Translations under genes and position numbers: made by a program
Part shown: positions 1-10,851 of the stretch, piece after piece
Numbering within the stretch: the stretch's first letter is position 1
Layout: each line of letters opens with the position of its first letter
The notes under the pieces: generated by a model
Seen by the model: only the letters and a program-made list of their open reading frames with translations
Database searches by the model: none
What the model was told of the DNA's origin: nothing
Origin: CAVYWD01 sp963772225
GTDB lineage: Bacteria; Myxococcota; Myxococcia; Myxococcales; UBA5297
NCBI GenBank assembly: GCA_963772225.1
Contig: CAVYWD010000003.1
Span: 682,001-746,000, forward strand
Direction: 5' to 3'
DNA length: 64,000 bases

Positions 1-1
1 C

Positions 2-1294
2 GGCTCGGCGGTGGTGCTCGACCCCGCGACCGGCGAGATCCTCGCGCTGGCGAGCGTGCCCACCTTCAACCCCAACGAGCCCGCGCGCTACCAGAAGCAG
101 GCGCTGCGCAATCGCCCCCTCAACGATCAGTTCGAGCCCGGCTCGACGTTCAAGGTCTTCACCATCGCCGCGGCGCTGGAGGAGCGGGCGGTGAAGCCGT
201 CGGACTCGTTCTTTTGCGAGAACGGCCGCTATGCCATCGGCAAGCACGCCATCCACGACCACGGCGGCTACGGCTCCCTGGACGTCGGGCGCATCCTCCA
301 GGTCTCCTCGAACATCGGGGCCGCGAAGGTCGCCGAGAGGCTCGGGCGGGAGAAGCTCACCACGTACCAGCGCGCCTTCGGCTTCGGCGAGAAGCCCGGG
401 ACCGGGCTCTTGGGAGAGGCGAAGGGCTCGCTGCCGTACCCCAAGTCGGACATCGCGCTGGCGACGCAGTCTTTCGGCCAGGGCCTCACCGCCTCCGCCG
501 TGCAGATCGCCGCGGCGTTCGGCGCCATCGCCAACGGCGGGGCGCTGATGCGCCCGTACCTCGTCTCCCGCGTCGTCGACTCCGACGGCGAAGTCCTCCT
601 GCAGCGCGGGCCGGAGAAGGTGCGCCAGGTGATCTCCCGGGCCACGTCCCAGGAGCTGTTGCGGATGATGAGGCTCGTCGTCCAGAAGGAGGGCACCGCG
701 CCGCTCGCCCGCATGGATGAGTGGGAGGTCGCCGGCAAGACCGGCACCGCGCAGAAGGCGGAGAACGGCGTGTACTCGGTCGACAAGCGCACCGCGTCCT
801 TCGTCGGCATCGCGCCGGCCGAGGCGCCGAGGCTCGTCATCCTGGTCGTCATCGACGAGCCGCACGGCGACGTGTATGGCGGGCTGGTCGCCGCGCCGGC
901 ATTCAAGGAGATCGCCAAGGGCGCGCTCGCTCACCTGGGCGTTCCTCCGTCGCCCAGCCTCGCCGCCAAGCTCGCGTCGTCCAAGCCGGCTTCCCCGGCC
1001 GCCGAGCCCCTGCCGGCGCCCATGTCCAGCAAGCTCACGAGCGCTTTCGCCATGGCCGAGGTACAGCCGAGCGAGGGCTACATCGAGGGTGGCGACGAGG
1101 CGCCGTCCGAGGAGAGCGCGGTCGTCCCAGACGTCCAGGGCCTGACCGCTCGCAGGGCGGTGAAGGCACTCGCCGAGGCGAACCTCGAGCCGTCGCTGGT
1201 CGGGAGCGGCCGGGCGATAGGCCAGACGCCGCCCGCGGGGGCGACGGTGCGGCGGGGTGCTCGAGTCTCGGTGCGGCTGGAGTCGAAGCTGTAA
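2..1294 (+). CDS. ftsI: Division-specific peptidoglycan transpeptidase FtsI (class B PBP) with PASTA domain, 5' end outside window
   Basis: This is the C-terminal part of a septal penicillin-binding protein, which cross-links peptidoglycan at the division site in the periplasm. The reading frame is open from the first bases, so the start lies upstream. The transpeptidase motifs are all visible: STFK with its catalytic serine at about 143-154, SSN at about 307-315, and KTGTA at about 737-751. After a Pro/Ala-rich linker, the last 60 or so residues form one PASTA domain (starting VPDVQGLTARRA). A single C-terminal PASTA is known in FtsI/SpoVD-like proteins of Firmicutes and Myxococcota. It is the first gene of the dcw series seen here, 143 nt ahead of murE. 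Confidence 0.95.
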   Translation, partial: GSAVVLDPATGEILALASVPTFNPNEPARYQKQALRNRPLNDQFEPGSTFKVFTIAAALEERAVKPSDSFFCENGRYAIGKHAIHDHGGYGSLDVGRILQVSSNIGAAKVAERLGREKLTTYQRAFGFGEKPGTGLLGEAKGSLPYPKSDIALATQSFGQGLTASAVQIAAAFGAIANGGALMRPYLVSRVVDSDGEVLLQRGPEKVRQVISRATSQELLRMMRLVVQKEGTAPLARMDEWEVAGKTGTAQKAENGVYSVDKRTASFVGIAPAEAPRLVILVVIDEPHGDVYGGLVAAPAFKEIAKGALAHLGVPPSPSLAAKLASSKPASPAAEPLPAPMSSKLTSAFAMAEVQPSEGYIEGGDEAPSEESAVVPDVQGLTARRAVKALAEANLEPSLVGSGRAIGQTPPAGATVRRGARVSVRLESKL

Positions 1295-1437
1295 GGTGCG
1301 GCACGCCGGCCGCGGCCCTCCTGTGTGCGGGCGGAGACGAATGGAGAAGGCGGCCCGGCGGTTTCGGGCGTCGAGAGAGCGGCAGGCGGGTTGCAGACCT
1401 CGCGGTACTGAGGCGGGGTGAGAGGCGAAGAGGCGTG

Positions 1438-2946
1438 ATGAAGCTGTCCGAAGTCATGGCAGGAGTCGAGGCGCGGCGGGTCGCGGGTCCGGGGCAGGAT
1501 CCGGACATCGCGGCCGTGACGTGCGACTCGCGCGAAGTCGTCCCGGGAGCCCTGTTCTTCGCGCTCGCCGGCGCCAAGGCGGACGGCGCGCAGTTCGCGA
1601 AGGCGGCGGCCGAGCGCGGCGCCGCGGCAGTGGCGAGCGAGAAGCCCATCGAAGGCCTTCCGGAGTCCGTCGCCCAGGTCCAGGTGCGGTCCGGCCGGCA
1701 GGCGATGGCGGTGGCCGCCGCGAACTTCTTCGGGCGGCCCGGCTCGGAGATGACGCTCCTCGGCGTCACCGGGACGAACGGCAAGACGACCGTCACCTAC
1801 CTCGTCGAGGCCATGCTGGAGGCCGCGGGAGAAGTGCCGGGCGTCGTCGGCACCGTCAGCTACCGCTACGCCGGCAAGACGCTCCCAGCCCCGAACACCA
1901 CGCCCGAGAGCACCGCTCTCCAGGCCCTGCTCTCCCGCATGCGCGACGCGGGGACCACGGCGGTGACCCTGGAGGTGAGCAGCCACGCGCTCGCGCAGGA
2001 GCGAGCCCACGGCCTCTCCTTCACCAGCGCGGCGTTCACGAACCTCACGCGCGATCACCTCGACTACCACCAGACCCTCGAAGACTACTTCCAGGCCAAG
2101 CGCAAGCTCCTCGTCGAGCTCTGCTCGGGGCCCTGCGTGGTCAACGCCGACGACGCACACGGGCAGCGCCTGCTCGACGAGCTGGCGCGCGAGGGTCGGA
2201 CGGCGTGGGGGTTCTCGGCGAGCGGGCGCGCCGCGGAGCTGACCGTGCGCGACCTCCGCCTCTCGCTGGAGGGCTTCGCGGGGCAACTCGTCACGCCGCG
2301 CGGCGAGGCGCCGGTGAAGAGCGCGCTGGTCGGCGCCCACAACGTCGAAAACCTTTTGGCCGCGGCCGGGCTTTTGCTCGGCGCGGGCTTCCCGCTCGAC
2401 GCGGTGATCCAGGGCGCCGCGGCGCTCTCCTGCGTGCCCGGGCGCCTCGAGCGCGTGAGCGGGCGGGGCGTGAGCGCCTTCGTCGACTACGCGCACACCG
2501 ACGACGCGCTCGTCCACGCGCTCGGCGCGCTTCGCCCGCTCACCGCGGGCAGGCTCCTGTGTGTCTTCGGCTGCGGCGGCGACCGCGACAAGGGGAAGCG
2601 CCCGATGATGGGCGAGGCGGCGGCGCGCGGCGCGGACCTGGCGGTGGTCACCAGCGACAACCCGCGCACCGAGAGCCCGGCGGCCATCCTCGAGCAGATC
2701 CTGCCGGGCCTGGCCAACGCCGGCGCCCGGCGGCTCACGCCCGCCGAGGCCCTGGGCGGCGCGAAGGGCTTCCTGGTGGAGCCCGACCGGCGCAAGGCCA
2801 TCGCGCTCGCCGCGTCGCTCGCGAAGCCCGGCGACGCGCTGCTCATCGCCGGGAAGGGCCACGAGGACTATCAGATCATCGGCGACGTGAAGCACCCCTT
2901 CGACGACCGCGAAGAGGCGCGCCGCGTGCTCGGGGGAGGGCGATGA
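1438..2946 (+). CDS. murE: UDP-MurNAc-tripeptide synthetase MurE
   Basis: This cytoplasmic Mur ligase adds the third amino acid of the peptidoglycan stem peptide to UDP-MurNAc-L-Ala-D-Glu using ATP. The 502-residue length is typical. The N-terminal Mur domain is followed by the P-loop GVTGTNGKTT (about residues 108-117). The DNPR signature (about 2656-2667) is the one that recognises meso-diaminopimelate rather than lysine, so the substrate is inferred to be mDAP. The ATG at 1438 is chosen because the family-like N-terminus (MKLSEVM) begins there and a purine-rich stretch precedes it; an upstream open extension in the same frame has no Mur-like sequence. It overlaps murF by 4 nt (ATGA). Confidence 0.96.
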   Translation: MKLSEVMAGVEARRVAGPGQDPDIAAVTCDSREVVPGALFFALAGAKADGAQFAKAAAERGAAAVASEKPIEGLPESVAQVQVRSGRQAMAVAAANFFGRPGSEMTLLGVTGTNGKTTVTYLVEAMLEAAGEVPGVVGTVSYRYAGKTLPAPNTTPESTALQALLSRMRDAGTTAVTLEVSSHALAQERAHGLSFTSAAFTNLTRDHLDYHQTLEDYFQAKRKLLVELCSGPCVVNADDAHGQRLLDELAREGRTAWGFSASGRAAELTVRDLRLSLEGFAGQLVTPRGEAPVKSALVGAHNVENLLAAAGLLLGAGFPLDAVIQGAAALSCVPGRLERVSGRGVSAFVDYAHTDDALVHALGALRPLTAGRLLCVFGCGGDRDKGKRPMMGEAAARGADLAVVTSDNPRTESPAAILEQILPGLANAGARRLTPAEALGGAKGFLVEPDRRKAIALAASLAKPGDALLIAGKGHEDYQIIGDVKHPFDDREEARRVLGGGR

Positions 2947-4334
2947 GCGCTGCCTTCACGCCGGGTGAAGTCCTCGCGGCGACCGGCGGCGCGGCGCGGG
3001 GCCCGCTCGCCGAGCGCTTTTGCGGGGTCTCGACCGATACGCGGTCCGTCGCCCCGGGCGCGCTCTTCGTCGCGCTCAAGGGCGAGACCTTCGACGCCCA
3101 CGACCTCCTCGAGAAGGCGCGAGCGGCCGGCGCGGCCGGGGCCGTGGTGCGCCGCGGCGCTCCGACGCCGGCGGGGCTGGGCGTCGTCGAGGTCGACGAT
3201 ACGCTCGCGGCGCTCGGGGCCATCGCCCGCTTCCACCGGCGGCGCTTCGCGATCCCCCTGGGCGCGATCACGGGCTCGAACGGCAAGACCACGACCAAGG
3301 AGATGATCGGCGCCATCCTCGCGGCGGGCGGTCCCTCGCTCAAGACCGAGGGCAACCTGAACAACGAGGTCGGCGTGCCGCTGACGCTCTTGCGGCTCTC
3401 GGCCGAGCACCGGAGCGCCGTCGTCGAGATGGGGATGAACCACGAGGGCGAGCTCGCCAGGCTCTCGGCCATCGCCGAGCCCGACTGCGCCGAGATCGTC
3501 AGCGTCGGCCCCGCGCACCTCGCCGCCTTGAAGGACGTGGAGACGGTGGCCCGCGCCAAGGGCGAGGTCTTCCGGGGCGTCAAGAAGGGCGGCCTGGCCA
3601 TCGCCCTCGCGGACGATCCGCTTCTCCGGGCCGAGGCGCGCGCCAGCGGGCGGCGCGTCCTCCTCTTCGGGCGCGCGGCCGAAGCCGAGGTGCAGCTCGC
3701 CCGGGTCCAGATCCTCGGCTCGCAAGGCCTCGAGGTGGCGATTCGCTATCAGGGCCGCGAGCACTGCTGTCGCCTGAGCTTCCTGGGCGAGCACAACGCG
3801 CTCAACGCCTGCGCCGCGTTCGCCATGGGCGTCTCGCTGGGCGCCTCGGTCCAGCAGTGCCTGGCGGGCCTGGCCGCGGCGCGCCCGTGGGCGCACCGGC
3901 TCGCGCTGCTCGAGACCCCGAGCGGGTTCAGCGTCATCGATGACTGCTACAACGCGAACCCCGCATCGATGGCCGCGGCGCTCGAGGCGCTGGCGAGCCT
4001 GGCCGGCGAGCGCCGCCGCATCGCCGTGCTGGGCGACATGCTCGAGCTGGGCGACGCCGAAGAGCGAGCGCACCGCGCCCTGGGCGAGAAGGCTGCCCAG
4101 GTCGCCTCGCTCGTCGTCGCCTTCGGCCCTCGCGCGCGCACGCTGTTCGAAGCGGCGAAGGCCCAGGGTGCCGAGGCGGCCCACTTCCAGGACCCCAGCG
4201 CCGCCGCCGGCGCGATCGAGCTGTTGAAGGGCCGCCTGCGCCCGGGCGATGTGGTCCTCGTCAAGGGCAGCCGCGGGATGAAGATGGAGCGCATCGTCGA
4301 GGCCCTCACCGGCATCTCGGGAGGGGCTCACTAG
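2943..4334 (+). CDS. murF: UDP-MurNAc-tripeptide--D-Ala-D-Ala ligase MurF
   Basis: MurF completes the cytoplasmic UDP-MurNAc-pentapeptide by adding the D-Ala-D-Ala dipeptide. At 463 residues it has normal length. The P-loop reads GAITGSNGKTTTKEM, and the central-domain signature EGNLNNEVGVPLTLL follows it, as in MurF. The C-terminal domain carries the conserved DCYNANPASM. The start overlaps the murE stop as ATGA, indicating translational coupling. The stop TAG shares its last base with the GTG start of mraY. Confidence 0.96.
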   Translation: MSAAFTPGEVLAATGGAARGPLAERFCGVSTDTRSVAPGALFVALKGETFDAHDLLEKARAAGAAGAVVRRGAPTPAGLGVVEVDDTLAALGAIARFHRRRFAIPLGAITGSNGKTTTKEMIGAILAAGGPSLKTEGNLNNEVGVPLTLLRLSAEHRSAVVEMGMNHEGELARLSAIAEPDCAEIVSVGPAHLAALKDVETVARAKGEVFRGVKKGGLAIALADDPLLRAEARASGRRVLLFGRAAEAEVQLARVQILGSQGLEVAIRYQGREHCCRLSFLGEHNALNACAAFAMGVSLGASVQQCLAGLAAARPWAHRLALLETPSGFSVIDDCYNANPASMAAALEALASLAGERRRIAVLGDMLELGDAEERAHRALGEKAAQVASLVVAFGPRARTLFEAAKAQGAEAAHFQDPSAAAGAIELLKGRLRPGDVVLVKGSRGMKMERIVEALTGISGGAH

Positions 4335-5467
4335 TGCTCTACAACTTGCTCTACCCGTTGGCCGGCAAGGTCAACCTGTTCAACGTCCTCCGGTACCCGA
4401 CGTTCCGGATCGCCGCGGGGTTCGTCTTCGCGCTGGCGCTGGGGATGGTCAGCGGCCCTCCGCTCATCCGCGTCCTCAAGCTGCAGCAGCACGGCCAGTC
4501 GAACGTGCGCGAGGACACGCCGGACTCGCACCAGAAGAAGGTGGGGACGCCCACCATGGGGGGCGGCCTCATCCTCCTGAGCACCGTGGCGGCGACGCTC
4601 CTCTTCGCCGACCTGACCAACCGGTACGTCTGGACGGTGCTGCTCATCTTCGTGGGCTACGGCGCCGTGGGCTTCCTGGACGACTACCTCAAGCTCTCGA
4701 AGAAGAACTCCAAGGGCCTCGCCGGCCGCCTGAAGCTCCTTCTCCAGAGCCTGCTCCTGTTCGCGGCGCTGGCCCTCAACTACCGCGGCGGCGACTGGCG
4801 CTGGCCGTTCGCCATCGACGCGCACCTGACGCTGCCCTTCGTGGCCACCCACGTCTTCGACTGGAACATGGGCTGGCTCTACTTGCCGATGGTCTACGTC
4901 CTCGTCGTCGGCACTTCGAACGCGGTGAACATCACCGACGGCCTGGACGGGCTCGCCATCGGCCCGAGCATCGTCTCGGCGAGCACCTTCACCGTCCTGG
5001 CGTACGTCGCCGGCGCCTCGCTGCTCATCACCAAGAGCGGCGCGATGATCCCGCTCGCCGACTACCTCTACGTGCCGCACATCCCGGCGGCGGTAGAGCT
5101 CGCGGTCTTCGCGGCGGCGCTCGCCGGCTCGGGCATCGCCTTCCTCTGGTACAACTCGTACCCAGCGTCGGTGTTCATGGGCGACCTGGGCGCGCTCGCC
5201 ATCGGCGGCGCCCTGGGGATGCTGGCGGTCCTCACCAAGAACGAGATCGCCTCGGCCATCCTCCACGGCGTCTTCCTGGCCGAGATCCTGTCGGTCATGA
5301 TCCAGGTCTTCTGGTTCAAGCGCACCGGCAAGCGGGTCTTCAAGCGCGCGCCCTGGCACCACCACCTGGAGCTCGCGGGCTACGCCGAGCCGAAGATCAT
5401 CGTCCGCTTCTGGATCACCTCCATCCTGCTCGCCGGGGTCGCCCTGGTAAGCCTCAAACTGCGATGA
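4334..5467 (+). CDS. mraY: Phospho-MurNAc-pentapeptide translocase MraY
   Basis: This integral membrane enzyme transfers phospho-MurNAc-pentapeptide to undecaprenyl phosphate to form lipid I. The 377-residue protein is rich in hydrophobic segments. It carries the family markers: a conserved PTMGG stretch near residue 75, DDYLK at about 116, the catalytic-region NAVNITDGLDGLA at about 197, and HHHLE near the C-terminus. It starts with GTG at 4334, overlapping the murF stop by one base. Its stop overlaps the murD ATG by 4 nt, so it is part of one tightly coupled transcription unit. Confidence 0.96.
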   Translation: MLYNLLYPLAGKVNLFNVLRYPTFRIAAGFVFALALGMVSGPPLIRVLKLQQHGQSNVREDTPDSHQKKVGTPTMGGGLILLSTVAATLLFADLTNRYVWTVLLIFVGYGAVGFLDDYLKLSKKNSKGLAGRLKLLLQSLLLFAALALNYRGGDWRWPFAIDAHLTLPFVATHVFDWNMGWLYLPMVYVLVVGTSNAVNITDGLDGLAIGPSIVSASTFTVLAYVAGASLLITKSGAMIPLADYLYVPHIPAAVELAVFAAALAGSGIAFLWYNSYPASVFMGDLGALAIGGALGMLAVLTKNEIASAILHGVFLAEILSVMIQVFWFKRTGKRVFKRAPWHHHLELAGYAEPKIIVRFWITSILLAGVALVSLKLR

Positions 5468-6841
5468 GCCCGTCTCTGAGAAACAAGCGCGCGCTGGTGG
5501 TGGGCCTGGCGAAGTCCGGGGTGGCCGCGGCGCGCCTGCTCGCCCGAGAGGGCGCGCAGGTGACCGCCGCCGACAAGCGGTCGGCTGCCGAGCTGGGGCC
5601 CGCGCCCCAGGAGCTGAATCGCCTCGGCGTCGCTCTGGCGCTCGGTCCGCACGACCCCAAGCTGTTCACCTCGGCCGAGCTCATCGTAATCGAGCCCCGG
5701 CGTGCCGATGAGCATCGCGCCCCTCCAGGCCGCGATGGCGGCGGGCGTCGAGGTCGTCGCCGAGGTGGAGCTCGCGAGCCGCTTCCTCCAGGGGACGCTC
5801 ATCGGGGTCACCGGCACGAACGGCAAGAGCACGGTCACCGCGCTCACCGGGTGCCTGTGCGAGACCGCGGGCCTTTCCACCTTCGCCGGCGGGAACCTCG
5901 GCCGGCCGCTCAGCGAGGCGGCGCTCTCGGGCGAGGCGTACGACGCCGTCGTGTGCGAGCTCTCCAGCTTCCAGCTCGAAGGCATTCGCTCGCTGCACCC
6001 GCGGTCCGCCTGCGCGACGAACCTCACGCCGGACCACATCGACCGCTATCCGGACATGGCGGCCTACGCCGCGGCGAAGAAGCGCATCTTCATGAACCAG
6101 ACCGCGGCCGACGCGGCCATCGTCAACGCCGCCGACCCCGCGACGGTGAAGATGGCCGAGGGCGCGAAGAGCCGCGTCTACAGCTTCGGCTTCGGCGAGC
6201 TCGCCGAGCGCGCCGCGCGCTGGGACGGGCGGGCGATGCAGGTCTCGCTCGACGGCAGCCGCGAGCAGTACCAGGTCCGCAACCGCGCGCTGCGCGGGGC
6301 CCACAACCTCGAGAATGCCATGGCCTCGGTGCTGCTCGCCCGGGCCGCCGGCGTGCCCGCGGACAAGATCCAGGCGGGGCTCGACGCCTACCCGGGCCTC
6401 GCGCACCGAATCGAGTCGGCGGGCGCGGTGAACGGCGTCGAGTACATCAACGACTCCAAGGCGACCAACGTCGACTCCACGCTGGTCGCGCTCAAAGCCT
6501 TCGAGAAGGGCGTGTGGCTCATCGCGGGCGGGCGCGGCAAGGGGGCGCCCTATGGCCCGATGGTCGAGCTGTCGAAGGGCAGGGTGAAGGCCGTCCTCAC
6601 CCTCGGTGAAGACGCGCCGAAGATCGCCGAGGCCTACCGCGGCGCCGTGGACGTCATCGACTGCGGCGACCTCGCAAGCGCCGTCGCCCAGGCGCAAAGG
6701 CGCGCGGCGCCGGGCGACGTGGTGCTGCTCTCGCCGGCGTGCGCCTCCTACGACCAGTTCAAGAGCTTCGAGGAGCGCGGAGAGCGCTTCAAGGCCTTGG
6801 TCCGGGCGCTGCCCGGCTTCTCTCCGGTGAAGGGCGACTGA
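5464..6841 (+). CDS. murD: UDP-MurNAc-L-alanine--D-glutamate ligase MurD, interrupted by an apparent 1-nt insertion
   Basis: MurD adds D-glutamate to UDP-MurNAc-L-Ala. The first part (5464 to about 5689) has the Rossmann-like N-terminus VVGLAKSGVAAARLL. The frame then becomes non-homologous while the expected SPGVPMSIAPLQAAM continues in the next frame from about 5690. The P-loop GVTGTNGKSTVTAL follows. Removing one base near 5687-5692 (GTAATCG) gives a continuous protein of 458 residues, the normal family size. MurD is essential and single-copy in most bacteria, so an assembly indel is more likely than true loss. It overlaps mraY by 4 nt and ftsW by 1 nt. Confidence 0.9.
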
Positions 6842-8017
6842 TGGAGCTGGCCGCGACAGGCGTGACGACCACCACCCGGGTGCGGGCCGCCGCCGCAGCG
6901 GGCGCGCGCATCGACCTCGTCCTGCTGGGCGCGGTGCTCGCGCTCTGCACCGTGGGGCTGGTGATGGTGTACTCCGCGTCCGCGGTCGCGGCGGCGGCCC
7001 GCACGGGCGACGGCGCCTTCTTCCTCAAGCGCCAGGTCGTCGCCGCCGCCCTCGGCGTCGTCGGACTGATCGCCGTCCTGAAGCTCGGCTACCGGCGGCT
7101 GGCGGCGCTCGCCTACCCGGTGCTCTTGGGCGCCGTCGTCCTGCTCGTCCTGGTGCTCATCCCCGGCATCGGCTCGACCGCGGGCGGCGCGCGCCGCTGG
7201 ATCCGCCTGCCGGGCTTCTCGCTGCAGCCGGCGGAGCTCGCCAAGCTCGCGCTGGTCCTCTACCTCGGCCTACTCGCTGGCGAAGAAGCGCGAGAAGGTG
7301 CGCTTCTTCTCCATCGGCTTCTTGCCGCACCTCTTCATCACCGGCGGGCTGGTGCTCCTCACCCTGGCCGAGCCGGACTTTGGCACTGCGGTCACGCTGA
7401 TGCTCATCCTCTTCGCCCTGCTCTTCGCGTCCGGGGCCAAGGTGAGCTACCTCGTCGGCTCCATCCTCCTCGCGCTCCCGGTGGCCTATCACCTCGTCGC
7501 GCGCTCGCCGTACCGCATGAAGCGGATCCTGGCCTTCATGGACCCGTGGGCGCACCGCCACGACGTCGGCTACCAGATCTCCGAGTCGCTCATGTCCATC
7601 GGCTCGGGCGGCGTCTCCGGCCTGGGACTGGGCGACGGGCGCCAGAAGCTGTTCTTCTTGCCCGAGGCGCACACCGACTTCATCTTCAGCATCATCGGCG
7701 AGGAGCTGGGGCTGTTGGGTGTCGGCCTGGTGCTCGCCCTCTACGGCGTCGTCCTGTGGCGCGGCGTGAGGGCCGCGCTCAATGCGACCGAGGCCTTCGG
7801 CGCCTATCTCGCCCTGGGCATCACCGTGCTCCTCAGCGCCCAGGCGGCGGTGAACATGGCGGTGGCGATGGGCCTCTTGCCGACCAAGGGGCTCACGCTG
7901 CCGTTCATCAGCTACGGCGGCACGTCGCTCGTCGCCTCGCTCGCCGCCGCGGGCGTGCTGCTCTCCATCGGCCAGAGCCGCGGCGGCTTCCTGCGCCCCA
8001 CCGGAGGTGTCCGATGA
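6841..8017 (+). CDS. ftsW: Septal peptidoglycan polymerase FtsW (SEDS family), interrupted by an apparent 1-nt insertion
   Basis: FtsW polymerises glycan strands from lipid II at the septum, working with FtsI. The N-terminal half has the first SEDS helices and the RRWIRLPGFSLQPAELAKL segment. At about 7267 (CCTCGGCCTAC) the frame is lost, and the rest continues one frame over: EPDFGTAVTLMLIL, the GLGLGDGRQKLFFLPEAHTDFIF loop region typical of SEDS proteins, and the final ISYGGTS helix. Removing one G restores 391 residues. It starts on the base shared with the murD stop (TGATG) and overlaps murG by 4 nt. A sequencing indel is the favoured explanation. Confidence 0.9.
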
Positions 8018-9120
8018 GGGTCGTGATCGCCGGCGGCGGGACGGGCGGCCACCTCTTCCCGGGCATCGCGCTCGCGGAGGAGGTGATGACCCGCGCGCCC
8101 AACCAGCACGACGTGCTCTTCGTCGGCACCCAGCGTGGGCTGGAGGCCAAGGTCGTGCCGCAGCAGGGCTACAAGCTCGAGCTCATCGAGGTGGCGGGCC
8201 TGAAGGGCATGGGGCTGTGGCGCTTCCTGCGCTCGCTCTTCCTCCTCCCGGCGGCGCTCCTGCGCTGCATCCGGATCCTCCGGCGCTACAAGCCGGACGT
8301 GGTGGTGGGCGTCGGCGGCTACGCGTCGGGGCCAGTGGTGCTCGCGGGCTGGCTCCTGCGGCTTCCCACGGCAGTCCAGGAGCAGAACGCGCTCCCGGGG
8401 CTGACGAACCGCATTCTCGGGCGCTTCGCCGACCACATCTTCACGGCCTTCCCGGAGGCCGCCAAGCACTTCGCCGAGCGCAAGGTGCTGCAGCTGGGCA
8501 ACCCCATCCGAAGGCAGCTGCTCGACAACTACCTGCTCGACCCGGTGCCGCACGAGAAGTTCCAGCTGCTGGTCTTCGGCGGCTCACAGGGCGCGCACAT
8601 CCTGAACCAGACGATGATCGAGGCCATCCCCTACCTCACGAGCGTGCGCGAGAAGATCCGCATCGTCCACCAGACCGGCGAGCGGGAGCTGGCGCTGGTG
8701 CGCCATGGGTACGCGCAAGCGGGCGCCGACGCCGAGGTGGTGGACTTCATCCGCGACATGTCGGGGGCCTACGCCCAGGCGGACGCCATCGTCTGCCGCG
8801 CCGGGGCGACGACCCTCGCCGAGCTGACGGTCGCCAAGAAGCCGGCGGTGCTCGTGCCCTACGCGGCGGCGGCCGACAACCACCAGGAGCTGAACGCGCG
8901 GTCGCTGGTGGAGGCCGGCGCGGCGGTGATGCTGCTCGAGCGCGAGCTCAACGGCGAGCGGCTGGCCAAGGAGATCTTCGCGCTGATGAACCCCGAGCGC
9001 CGGCGGCAGATGGAGAAGGCCGCGGCGCACCTGGGGCGGCCGGAGGCGGCGAAGGAGATCGCGGATTTCCTCGTCGAGACCAGCCGGAAGCGCTGGGGCA
9101 GGAACTGGAGGGCGGCGTGA
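8014..9120 (+). CDS. murG: Lipid II synthase MurG (N-acetylglucosaminyltransferase)
   Basis: MurG is a GT28 glycosyltransferase on the inner face of the membrane. It adds GlcNAc to lipid I to make lipid II. The 368-residue protein begins with the glycine-rich AGGGTGGHLFPGIALAE, contains GVGGYASGP, and has the donor-binding GGSQGAH and CRAGATTLAEL segments. A clear ribosome-binding site GGAGGT lies at 8003-8008. The gene is intact. It is followed by a 343-nt gap containing a large inverted repeat, the only long break inside the cluster's mur genes. Confidence 0.96.
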   Translation: MRVVIAGGGTGGHLFPGIALAEEVMTRAPNQHDVLFVGTQRGLEAKVVPQQGYKLELIEVAGLKGMGLWRFLRSLFLLPAALLRCIRILRRYKPDVVVGVGGYASGPVVLAGWLLRLPTAVQEQNALPGLTNRILGRFADHIFTAFPEAAKHFAERKVLQLGNPIRRQLLDNYLLDPVPHEKFQLLVFGGSQGAHILNQTMIEAIPYLTSVREKIRIVHQTGERELALVRHGYAQAGADAEVVDFIRDMSGAYAQADAIVCRAGATTLAELTVAKKPAVLVPYAAAADNHQELNARSLVEAGAAVMLLERELNGERLAKEIFALMNPERRRQMEKAAAHLGRPEAAKEIADFLVETSRKRWGRNWRAA

Positions 9121-9179
9121 TGAACCAGCGCGCGGAGGAGGCTCGGATCGCTTGGAGTGATGCGGCGCCTGTCAACAAC

Positions 9180-9365
9180 CGGGTTCGGGTTCGGGGTCGG
9201 GTTCGTTCGCGGGGACGGCACTCAGGGACGGGGACGGCTCACGGGTCACGGATCACGTGTGACGGGAACGGCCGGCGATCGCCGCTCCCGTGTCTCGTGA
9301 TCCGTGCGGCGTCCCCGTCCCCGTCCCCGTCCCCGCGAACGAACCCGACCCCGAACCCGAACCCG
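9180..9365. repeat. Perfect 39-bp inverted repeat (MITE-like or cruciform) between murG and murC
   Basis: Positions 9180-9218 and 9327-9365 are exact reverse complements over 39 bp. The arms are built from GGGTTC-like and GGGACG-like hexamers. A nested 11-bp inverted repeat (9247-9257 with 9296-9306) lies in the 108-nt spacer. The unit could form a large cruciform or RNA hairpin. It fills most of the 9121-9463 gap, where no convincing gene is seen. It may be a non-autonomous mobile repeat, a structured leader for murC, or a simple-sequence inversion; the sequence alone does not decide. Confidence 0.85.
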
Positions 9366-9463
9366 AAGCTGGAAGTGCCGCGAAGCGGCTCCTTTACGGG
9401 TTGGCGACCGGAGGTCGTCAACCCGGCTTTCTGCTGCCCCCACCGCCCTCGGACGACCCTGAC

Positions 9464-10847
<1,384 letters not shown>

Positions 10848-10851
<4 letters not shown>

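Noticed and set aside
1078..2895. Long open frames on the opposite strand of murE and many other genes
   Set aside because: They follow third-position GC bias, have arginine/alanine-rich low-complexity products and no family-like motifs; they are shadows of the real genes.
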